DNA from: Rhizobium sp. CB3090
GTDB taxonomy: Bacteria; Pseudomonadota; Alphaproteobacteria; Rhizobiales; Rhizobiaceae
NCBI RefSeq assembly: GCF_029714285.1
Contig: NZ_CP121662.1
Span: forward strand, 868,001 to 932,000
DNA length: 64,000 bases
Direction of reading: 5' to 3'
Below are positions 26,851 to 34,371 of this stretch, in pieces (positions within the stretch are counted from its first letter, which is position 1; every line of letters starts with the position of its first letter). A model generated the notes under the pieces. It saw nothing but the letters and a program-made list of their open reading frames with translations, was not told the origin of the DNA and searched no databases. The position numbers and the translations under genes were made by a program.

Positions 26851-29067
26851 ATGCCCGGCGTAAACAACAGCCAGCAGGATGTCGATATTGACCTCGCGCA
26901 GCTTTTTCGCGCCGTTTGGCAGCGCCGCGGGCGTGTCATCGCCATTACGCTGGTGGGCGCTTGCCTGGCCTTTGCCGTCGCCAAGATCGTCTCGCCGGAA
27001 TACCGCAGCGAAACGCGCATCCTCATCGAACAACGTGCGCCTGCTTTTGCGACCACGACGCAGAATAATGATGCCAGCGCCGGTCCGCTGCTCGATGAAC
27101 TCAACATCGCGAGCCAAGTGCAGATCCTGCAATCGGCCGATCTCATCAAGCAGGTGATTACCAACCTGAAGCTCTATGAGCGCCCCGAGTTCGATGACGC
27201 CACCAAGAGCTCGGCCATTTCCGACATTCTTGTCATGTTGCATCTGAAAAAGAGCCCGCTCGACAAGGCACCCGAAGAGCGGATGCTCGACGCCTTCACC
27301 AGCAAGCTTCAGGTCTATCAGATCAACAGCTCGCGCGTCATCGGCATCAGCTTCACTTCCCGCAGTCCGGATTTGGCGGCCAGCGTTCCGAACGCCATGG
27401 CGCAGGTCTATCTGTCGATGCAAAGCGGCGCCAAACTCGATTCCAATACCGAGGCGACGCGCTGGCTGGAGCCCGAGATCGCCAATCTGCGAAACAAGGT
27501 CAACGAAGCCGAGAAGAAGGTCGCCGACTATCGCTCCGCCAATGGGCTGCTGCAGACCAGCGACAACAATACCTTCGCGACACAACAACTCGCCGATATT
27601 TCCGGCCAACTGGCGCAGGTGCGCGGCGAGAGGGCCAATGCCGAGGCGCGGGCTCAGGCCGTGCGCAATGCGCTCGCCACCGGCCGTTCCACCGATACGC
27701 TCGCCGATGTTTCGGGATCGCAAACCATCCAGCGGCTGAAGGCGACGGAGTCCAGCCTGGAATCGCAGATTTCGGATCTCTCGACAACGCTAATGGATGG
27801 CCACCCGCGGCTGAAGAGCCTGCGCGCCCAGCTCGCCGACATCCGTCAGCAGATCGACCGCGAAACAAAGAAGATCCTTGCCAGCATCGAGAATGAAGCC
27901 AAGGTGGCACAACTGCGCGAGCAGCAGCTTGTCGCCCAGTCGAACACGCTGAAGGCCGATAGTGCCAGGGCAGGGGAAGACACCGTCGGCCTCAATGCGC
28001 TGGAACGCGAAGCGGCCGCAGAGCGGCAATTGCTGGAAACCTATCTCGCCCGCTATCGCGAAGCCGCTTCCCGCGTCGACAAGAATTCGAGCCCGGCGGA
28101 TGCCCGCGTGGTCTCCCAGGCCGTCGAACCGGTCGATCCCTATTTCCCGAAGGTCGGTCCGATCGTCGTCGTCGCCACGCTTGCAACCTTTATTCTGACC
28201 GCGATCGTCATCATGCTGACCGAACTCTTCAGCGGCCGCGCCTTGCGTCCGGTCGGCCCCGTTGAACGCGAAGTCCTGACCCGGAAAGAAACCGCTCGTC
28301 CGGAAGCAGCAATCGAAGCCGCCCCTGGCAAACTCGTACCCGCAGCGCGTAAGGGCGACGTGCCGGCAAGCATGCTCTCCGTCGTTGCCGACGAGACGTT
28401 GGCGCGGGAGATGGAAAAAGCGGTTGATCTTGGGGATACGCCGCAAGAGGCTATTGAAGAGGCGGAAGACGAAGAGGATTTTTCCATCCAGTCGGTCGCT
28501 GATTATCTGATCGAACGCGACTCTCGCCTCGCCATCGCCATATCGCCGACCGGAGACAACGGGTCCACGGCGACAGTGATGCTGGCCCGTACCATCGCCG
28601 ATGCCGGACGCCGTATCGTGCTGGTCGATATGACTGGAACGGGATGCCCCTCGCGATTGATGGCCGAAAGTGCAGGCCTTTCCGGGGTGACCGATCTGCT
28701 TTGCGGCGAGACCGCCTTTGCCGATACCATTCATCCCGACCGTCTTTCCGATGCTCATCTCGTGCCGCAGGGCACCAGCGACCTCGGCCGTGCCATGCGC
28801 GGCGCCGACCGCCTGTCGCTGATCCTCGATGCACTCGGCTCGGCCTATGATATCGTCCTGGTCGAATGCGGCGCCGCCGACGTGTCAGGCGTTGCGAGAC
28901 TGACGCGCAGCAAGGATACGGAAATCATCCTCTCTATGCCGGAACCCGACGAAAACCAGTTTATGGCGGCAATGACGGAATTCCAGAAGGCCGGCTATGA
29001 GCACATCATCCTGATGTCCGGCTGGCGCCAGGAACATGGCCCCGACGCTCGTCAGCACGCGGCCTGA
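26851..29067 (+). CDS. Wzz/BY-kinase-like polysaccharide co-polymerase with a degenerate kinase domain
   Basis: A 738-residue inner-membrane protein of the ExoP/Wzc type, controlling chain length and export of exopolysaccharide. The Wzz domain starts at DIDLAQLFRAVWQRR, followed by a first membrane helix, a long coiled coil (about 195-400) and a PxxP-like second membrane segment after DPYFPKVGP. The C-terminal domain resembles a BY-kinase, but the Walker A position reads SPTGDNGST with no lysine, Walker A' is VLVDMTG, and there is no terminal tyrosine cluster. It is probably kinase-inactive. ATG 26851 is preferred to 26794. Confidence 0.9.
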   Translation: MPGVNNSQQDVDIDLAQLFRAVWQRRGRVIAITLVGACLAFAVAKIVSPEYRSETRILIEQRAPAFATTTQNNDASAGPLLDELNIASQVQILQSADLIKQVITNLKLYERPEFDDATKSSAISDILVMLHLKKSPLDKAPEERMLDAFTSKLQVYQINSSRVIGISFTSRSPDLAASVPNAMAQVYLSMQSGAKLDSNTEATRWLEPEIANLRNKVNEAEKKVADYRSANGLLQTSDNNTFATQQLADISGQLAQVRGERANAEARAQAVRNALATGRSTDTLADVSGSQTIQRLKATESSLESQISDLSTTLMDGHPRLKSLRAQLADIRQQIDRETKKILASIENEAKVAQLREQQLVAQSNTLKADSARAGEDTVGLNALEREAAAERQLLETYLARYREAASRVDKNSSPADARVVSQAVEPVDPYFPKVGPIVVVATLATFILTAIVIMLTELFSGRALRPVGPVEREVLTRKETARPEAAIEAAPGKLVPAARKGDVPASMLSVVADETLAREMEKAVDLGDTPQEAIEEAEDEEDFSIQSVADYLIERDSRLAIAISPTGDNGSTATVMLARTIADAGRRIVLVDMTGTGCPSRLMAESAGLSGVTDLLCGETAFADTIHPDRLSDAHLVPQGTSDLGRAMRGADRLSLILDALGSAYDIVLVECGAADVSGVARLTRSKDTEIILSMPEPDENQFMAAMTEFQKAGYEHIILMSGWRQEHGPDARQHAA

Positions 29068-30306
29068 TCAGTCCTTCTCGGCCTCTGCCGCCGAAGTATC
29101 CTTACCGCCTTGCCGCGCTCGCAGCCGCTGGATGAATCCATAGAGCTGCGGGTTGGTCTTGATGGCCGCCTTGGCGCGCGTCACTCCGCGTTGCGCGAAA
29201 GCCGCCGCATGGCCGATCCCCGACACCGGCAGGATCAGGTCATGCTGTGTCGTTTCCATCGGGCACCACGAGCGCTTGTAGTTCTGGTCGCCGATACCGA
29301 AATCGAAGATGGCGACACCCTCGCGATGAAGCCTGTCGATCATCAGCCAGAACAGCAGTTCGCCGGGGCTTGCCTCGGGAACCAGCGCCTCGTCGATCGA
29401 GGCAAACTGGCAGATGACGTGATCGCCTTTGCGCGAGAGGGCCGCGACCGCGGGGATATGTCCCTCATGCTCGCCCTTCAGCCGCAAGGCATGCATCTCC
29501 AGCGCTGCATAGGATCGCTCCTCACTGCTGAGCTCCAGCAGCCTGTGCAGCACCGTCTGAGTCGGCAGATCCTGAAACACATCCGGTAGGCCAGCCGCTT
29601 CAAAGCGGACGGCTTTCTGCCGAAAGAACAGCTCAAGCAAGGCATCCCGCTGGTGAGGCGCTGCGATCACATATTCGTAGCCGCCCTTGTCATTGAGAAT
29701 GCGAGTCTGGTGATTGAATTTCTTGCGTCGCCGTTTCGCGTTCACCTGCTTCAGTGTCGCTTCGAAGGCGCCGAGGAAAGGCAATTGAAAGGCATGGTTC
29801 TGATTCTCGACGGCGGGCATTGAGGCGAGGGGGCTTTTGCGGCCTCGCCAGTCCAGCGGCACGTTGCGCAGGAGCATCAGGTCGGCCTTGCCGTGCAGCG
29901 CTCGCGCAATCTCTGCCTGCTGCGATGTCGAAAGGCCATTCTCCGCTGTTTCGAGAAATTCGCTGGAGAACAGGCCGGTATTGATATTGCTGTGACGCGC
30001 GCCGATGAATTCGGCGCGACGGATGCCGTGCGTGCGGATGATTTCGAGGGGCAGGATAAAGGCGGTGCGGCCGTTGAAAGAGCCGCGGACGATGGCGAGC
30101 GGATGCCGAAAGACCTCGGCCCAGGCGGTGCACCAGTCATAGCTTTGATGAAGCGAGTTGAGATCGTCTTGCTCCAGCGCCCGCCATTCGGCCTCCAACG
30201 GCGCCATGCTATCGAAGATGTCGATGCGCATGCCGTCGCCTGCCACGCCCGCAATAGGCATGGCTGCGATATCGAGCTTTTGCGTTTGTACCCTCTGCGC
30301 CTGCAT
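29068..30306 (-). CDS. CelD/BcsL-type GNAT acetyltransferase
   Basis: A 412-residue protein of the CelD/BcsL group, often found in polysaccharide loci. The CelD-like region is in EAEWRALEQDDLNSLHQSYDW and VRGSFNGRTAFILPLEI. The C-terminal GNAT-like fold includes GELLFWLMIDRLHREGVAIFDFGIGDQNYKR (split over residues about 315-345). It probably acetylates a cell-envelope glycan. Its stop codon abuts that of the convergent co-polymerase gene with no base between (TGATCA). Confidence 0.85.
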   Translation of the reverse strand: MQAQRVQTQKLDIAAMPIAGVAGDGMRIDIFDSMAPLEAEWRALEQDDLNSLHQSYDWCTAWAEVFRHPLAIVRGSFNGRTAFILPLEIIRTHGIRRAEFIGARHSNINTGLFSSEFLETAENGLSTSQQAEIARALHGKADLMLLRNVPLDWRGRKSPLASMPAVENQNHAFQLPFLGAFEATLKQVNAKRRRKKFNHQTRILNDKGGYEYVIAAPHQRDALLELFFRQKAVRFEAAGLPDVFQDLPTQTVLHRLLELSSEERSYAALEMHALRLKGEHEGHIPAVAALSRKGDHVICQFASIDEALVPEASPGELLFWLMIDRLHREGVAIFDFGIGDQNYKRSWCPMETTQHDLILPVSGIGHAAAFAQRGVTRAKAAIKTNPQLYGFIQRLRARQGGKDTSAAEAEKD

Positions 30307-30451
30307 CTGGGCGTCTCCAATCGGACGGCATTTGCACGCAGTCTTCAGGGCAGGCGGCTTATTTTTGGTTTAAGGCGAAGTGACCGGGCGGATTTCCCGT
30401 TGATCACGGTTATCTCCACGTAAATCCGAAATCGCTTGAATAAGGCAGCAC

Positions 30452-30661
30452 CTATTGCGGACGCGGCCCGGCCATCCACTTGATGATGCCCATCGCCGGC
30501 AGTACCCAGATCATTCCGCTGAGGAGGAAATAGAGGAAATGCACCCAGCCGGGTTGGTCGCCGAGCGTGCGCACCGCCACGATCATCGCCACGATCGCAT
30601 AGATGACGACCAGCAGGACAAGCAGGACCATGCCGATGAATTTGCGCAGGCGAAGGGGCAA
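30452..30661 (-). CDS. DUF2842 small membrane protein
   Basis: A 69-residue protein with two membrane helices: KFIGMVLLVLLVVIYAIVAM, then WVHFLYFLLSGMIWVLPAMG. It ends WMAGPRP, the usual ending of DUF2842 proteins. It appears to start at TTG 30661 (Leu read as Met, MPLRLRKF), with GGAGAG about ten bases upstream. It diverges from ctaA, a common neighbour in alphaproteobacteria; the function is unknown. Confidence 0.82.
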   Translation of the reverse strand: MPLRLRKFIGMVLLVLLVVIYAIVAMIVAVRTLGDQPGWVHFLYFLLSGMIWVLPAMGIIKWMAGPRPQ

Positions 30662-30773
30662 GGGTGATCTCTCCTCTCTCGACGGCGTGCCGCGACGGCA
30701 TGCCGCAAAGTCTCGGGACTTGTTTTGCACGCCCCTATCAGGCAAATCAACAGCCGGATTGAAGGGAGATCCC

Positions 30774-31877
30774 ATGGTTGTCGCTAATTTCACGTCGGAA
30801 CAGGCCGTTTTGAACGAAGTGGCCCGCCAGGATCGCAATCGCCGCGCCATCCGCATCTGGCTGGCCTGCGTGCTGTTGTCTCTTTTTGCTCTGGTGCTCG
30901 TCGGGGGCGCGACGCGCCTGACCAATTCCGGCCTGTCGATCACCGAATGGCAGCCGATCCATGGCGTCATCCCGCCGCTCAATGCGCAGGAATGGCAGGA
31001 GGAGTTCGACCTCTATAAGCGCATCCCGCAGTTCCAGCAGTTGAACAAGGACATGACGGTCGATGAGTTCAAAGGCATCTTCTGGTGGGAATGGGCGCAT
31101 CGGCTGCTAGCCCGCGGCATGGGCGTCATCTTCGGCGTGCCATTGCTGTTCTTCGTTCTGACCGGCCGCGTCGAGCGTAAACTATGGCTGCCGCTCGGCG
31201 GTATTTTCGTGCTCGGCGGCTTACAGGGCGCAATCGGCTGGTGGATGGTGTCGTCCGGCCTGGAAGCGCGAACTGATGTCAGCCAGTATCGTCTTGCGAC
31301 CCACCTCGTTACGGCCTGCCTGATCTTTGCCTCCTGCATGTGGTTCATGCGGGCGCTGTCGCCGCATTCGAAAGACCCGGCGCCGACACGTTATTCGGCA
31401 AAGCTTGCCGGCCTCATCGCCTTCATGGCGCTGTTCCAGATCTATCTCGGCGCACTGGTTGCCGGCCTCGACGCCGGTCTTTCCTACAACACCTGGCCGC
31501 TAATGGATGGCGCGGTGGTGCCGGGAGGATTGTTTGCGCAATCGCCGGGCTGGATCAATTTCTTCGAGAACCCGAAAATGGTGCAATATGTCCACCGTCT
31601 CGGCGCCTATGCGCTTTTCACGGTGGTTGCCATCAACATGATCATCTCGCTGCGCGCTGCCCCAGAGACGACGCATGCCCGCCGCTCAGTCGTGCTGTTC
31701 GTGCTGGTGCTGATCCAGGCGATCCTCGGCATTTCGACGCTGCTCATGCAGGTGCCGCTGCATCTGGCATTGACGCATCAGGCCGGCGCTCTCATCGTCT
31801 TCGGCTTTGCCATTGCCAATTGGCGCGGTTTCTATGGCGAATATCCGCACCAGACGGTCATCACTGTAGGGAACTGA
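30774..31877 (+). CDS. ctaA: Heme A synthase (COX15/CtaA)
   Basis: A 367-residue inner-membrane enzyme with eight helices that oxidises the C8 methyl of heme O to give heme A for cytochrome oxidases. Heme-ligand histidines are visible in WAHRLLARGMG, ATHLVTAC, VHRLGAYALF and THQAGALIV. ATG 30774 is preceded by GGGAGAT and gives the usual alphaproteobacterial type-2 length. The long upstream open frame is disregarded because it overlaps the divergent DUF2842 gene. Confidence 0.95.
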   Translation: MVVANFTSEQAVLNEVARQDRNRRAIRIWLACVLLSLFALVLVGGATRLTNSGLSITEWQPIHGVIPPLNAQEWQEEFDLYKRIPQFQQLNKDMTVDEFKGIFWWEWAHRLLARGMGVIFGVPLLFFVLTGRVERKLWLPLGGIFVLGGLQGAIGWWMVSSGLEARTDVSQYRLATHLVTACLIFASCMWFMRALSPHSKDPAPTRYSAKLAGLIAFMALFQIYLGALVAGLDAGLSYNTWPLMDGAVVPGGLFAQSPGWINFFENPKMVQYVHRLGAYALFTVVAINMIISLRAAPETTHARRSVVLFVLVLIQAILGISTLLMQVPLHLALTHQAGALIVFGFAIANWRGFYGEYPHQTVITVGN

Positions 31878-31893
31878 GGCGGATAACCGCCTC
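31876..31893 (+). terminator. Possible weak terminator after ctaA
   Basis: GAGGCGG (31876-31882) pairs with CCGCCTC (31887-31893) around ATAA, overlapping the ctaA stop. It lacks a good T tract, so its role as terminator is uncertain. Confidence 0.35.
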
Positions 31894-31914
31894 GCCGTCG
31901 TGTTTCCTAAAAAC

Positions 31915-33423
31915 TCAGCGCGCTGCAATTTTGCTGGGCGCCGACGACAGACTCGCTACTACCCGTATGCGTTTGATTTCGCCGCGCTTGAAGGCAGCAA
32001 GGAAGCGCTTGTAATCCTTGAAGACCACGCAGCCATTCGAGTCTCCACGGGATCCTCTGAGCATGTAGGTGTGAGCCAGCAAGCCGACGCGGCCATAGAC
32101 GCGGGCGCCGTTTGCGGGTGTCAGTCGCAGCGCCTGCACGCCATGGAATAGGCTTTCTCTATAAGTCAGGTCATAAGTTTCAGGTGGCGTCGGACCGGTG
32201 TTCTTGCGGTCGACATAGCGGGGATTGTCGCGCATGTAGCCGAGGCCGGAATGCGCCTCGAGGCGTTCGCCGCTCGGCAGGTAGACGGTTCCGGCCGAGA
32301 TATCGTAGATGGCGGTTCCACCTCGCGGGGTAAGGGCGGCGAACGGGTTGAGGAACGACCGCGACCGCTTGACCTCTTCATCCGGCTTGGCATAGGCCAA
32401 TACGTGCGTCGGCGGCGTGTCAGCTTCGTCAGCAGCGTCCTGCGTGCTTGCGTCCGAGGCGGCGGCCCTTGCAACGACATGGGCCGGGCGCGGCAGCGGC
32501 ACGACACTAGGCAGGTCCTCGACAGCCGACGTGTCTTCCGCTTCTGCAATATCGATGGTTCCGGGGTCCGACTGGTCCGGACGCGGCATCGGGATGATAT
32601 CGAAAGGCTGCGAAGCGGAATCGCTGGAAGCCGTCGTCGCGAGGCTCTCCGCAACCGCGCGGTCGATCGTTCCGGCCGATGGGACGGCCGATGCCATCTC
32701 GGTGGGCGGTGCACCGCTTGCGGATGCTGCGATCGGCAGACCGTCCTTGCCCGGATGATCCAGGGCAGCCGAATTTGCCCCTGCGGTTTGGGGTGCGGGT
32801 TTGCTCAGCGCAACCTCTGCTGACCGCCGCATGGAACTGGCCGTGATCGAGACTGCTGCCCCGACGATCTTGCTCTGTATGAGGGACTTCCCGGCATTTG
32901 TCAGGGCGAGGGCGGCGACATCGCGCAGATGCGCAACCGTTTCCGGCGAGATCGATGCATCGTTCTTGGCAATGGCCGAAGCCGTCTGCGCCTCTGCGAG
33001 ATCTGAGGCCTGCTGCGATAGCGCGCTTGCCAATTGCTGCTTGGCCAGCCCGCGCGCCAGGATCACTTTGGTACGTGCGATGGCCTCCTGCTTCTCCGCA
33101 TCGGCGGACATGCCGCTTACCCGTGCTCTTCCGCCCATGGGCACGGTCTGGCTGGCAACACGCGCCGCATGCAGAGTGTGCCCCTGCGGCACGATGAAGG
33201 CAGACGCCCTCGGCGTCAGCGAATCCTGTAGCGTAGTATCTGCACCGGGGAGGGACAGGACCATCGATTGCGTGGTGATCAGCGTCGCGGCCACCCATGC
33301 AAAAACCGCAACTGCGACACCGGTGATGACCGTACCGTGACCGATTCCCGGGGATTTTTTCCGGCGTGGAGCGTAGCCGGAACGCGAATTGAAGTTACCG
33401 AACGTCTCGGTCGCAAACGCCAT
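31915..33423 (-). CDS. DUF2778 (Tlde1-like) membrane-anchored envelope protein
   Basis: About 502 residues. One N-terminal membrane helix (about residues 25-45), then some 300 residues of Ala/Ser/Pro-rich sequence, then a C-terminal DUF2778 domain. That domain contains GGTAIYDISAGTVYLPSGER, and HTYMLRGSRG followed by DSNGCVVFKDY, with the SNGC cysteine at about residue 465. The His/Arg/Ser/Cys pattern is that of L,D-transpeptidase-fold enzymes; Tlde1 effectors of type VI secretion share it. No secretion genes are nearby, so a housekeeping peptidoglycan role is more likely. ATG 33423 chosen; 33432 possible. Confidence 0.8.
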   Translation of the reverse strand: MAFATETFGNFNSRSGYAPRRKKSPGIGHGTVITGVAVAVFAWVAATLITTQSMVLSLPGADTTLQDSLTPRASAFIVPQGHTLHAARVASQTVPMGGRARVSGMSADAEKQEAIARTKVILARGLAKQQLASALSQQASDLAEAQTASAIAKNDASISPETVAHLRDVAALALTNAGKSLIQSKIVGAAVSITASSMRRSAEVALSKPAPQTAGANSAALDHPGKDGLPIAASASGAPPTEMASAVPSAGTIDRAVAESLATTASSDSASQPFDIIPMPRPDQSDPGTIDIAEAEDTSAVEDLPSVVPLPRPAHVVARAAASDASTQDAADEADTPPTHVLAYAKPDEEVKRSRSFLNPFAALTPRGGTAIYDISAGTVYLPSGERLEAHSGLGYMRDNPRYVDRKNTGPTPPETYDLTYRESLFHGVQALRLTPANGARVYGRVGLLAHTYMLRGSRGDSNGCVVFKDYKRFLAAFKRGEIKRIRVVASLSSAPSKIAAR

Positions 33424-33933
33424 GATACTCATTATCCAAACTACATACGCCATGCCGGCCCACAAAAGTGCTTACGCCGAGACGCAAGATCTGCGTCCGG
33501 TCGTCACTTTGCCGACTGTCGGAAAGCATGCCGAATTATGGTAACCAATTCCTTTACGCCGCCCCGATCTTGGAACTGTGCATTCCTGATGGCCGCGATT
33601 ATTGCGGCGGCGACAGCCGAAGCAGGCGATAAGGGCTGATTTGTGACAAAAAATTAATAATGTCTAATAAAGTATTATAAAATGCATACGAAAGGAGCGA
33701 TCGGACGGATCAACGGCAATGCGGCATTTCAAAGCGATCCGCGATGACCATAAAGGTAGATGCGCCGAAGATGATTTCAGCCCGAATAAGTCAAGCCTAA
33801 CCGAGCGACCTGGACGAGGCGATCGGTTGGGCTTCTTTGGCTTTGAATGTTGATGAGGTCGCTTGGATGATGTCATCGAATGGCATAGGCTGACGGCAGA
33901 GCAAGCGGCACTGGTAGAAGCAGGAGAAACGTC
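33424..33933. other. Intergenic region with two inverted repeats
   Basis: About 510 bases between divergent genes, no convincing coding frame. It holds a short palindrome GACGCA-AGATC-TGCGTC at 33481-33497, an AT-rich stretch around 33640-33680, and a 12-base inverted repeat at 33793-33834. It should contain promoters for both flanking genes. Confidence 0.5.
33793..33834. repeat. Inverted repeat / stem-loop of unknown role
   Basis: AAGCCTAACCGA (33793-33804) pairs with TCGGTTGGGCTT (33823-33834), 11 Watson-Crick pairs plus one G-T, around an 18-base loop. CTTTGG follows on the plus strand. It could be a terminator or part of a small RNA. Confidence 0.45.
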
Positions 33934-34329
33934 GTGGAGATCAAGCCCAATGGATCGCGCCCGTCTTTCGACGCGCCGGCCGAATATTTCACCGGCAGCG
34001 TACGCCAGGAACCATTGATACAGGCGCAGGCACCGGCTCGTGTCCAGGTGATCAATGTCAGCTTCGATCCCGGCGCCCGCACGGCTTGGCACACCCATCC
34101 CTTCGGCCAGACTTTGGTGGTGACGTCCGGCAAGGGACTTGCGCAGAGCTGGGGCGGCGAAATCCGGGAGATCAATGCCGGCGATGTCCTCTGGTTTGCT
34201 CCGGGCGAAAAGCATTGGCACGGCGCCGGGCCGGACACCGCATTGACGCATATCGCCATTCAGGAAATGCACGACGGCAAGGCCGCCGAGTGGATGGAAT
34301 ATGTAACCGAAGAGCAGTATCGCGGATAA
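33934..34329 (+). CDS. Small cupin protein
   Basis: A 131-residue cupin of the type annotated as cupin or hydroxynitrile-lyase-like. The first metal motif is in GARTAWHTHPFGQTLVVTSG, the second in INAGDVLWFAPGEKHWHGAG; His ligands are intact in both. It starts at GTG with GCAGGAGAA upstream. Probably a metal-dependent small-molecule enzyme; the substrate is unknown. It converges on the GT2 gene of the capsule-type locus. Confidence 0.85.
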   Translation: MEIKPNGSRPSFDAPAEYFTGSVRQEPLIQAQAPARVQVINVSFDPGARTAWHTHPFGQTLVVTSGKGLAQSWGGEIREINAGDVLWFAPGEKHWHGAGPDTALTHIAIQEMHDGKAAEWMEYVTEEQYRG

Positions 34330-34371
34330 AACAGCGCGGCGGTTCCCTCAGACGAGATAGCCGCCGAAACC

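Noticed and set aside
31915..33423. Type VI secretion effector call for the DUF2778 protein
   Set aside because: No secretion, immunity or VgrG/Hcp genes nearby, and the protein has its own N-terminal membrane anchor.
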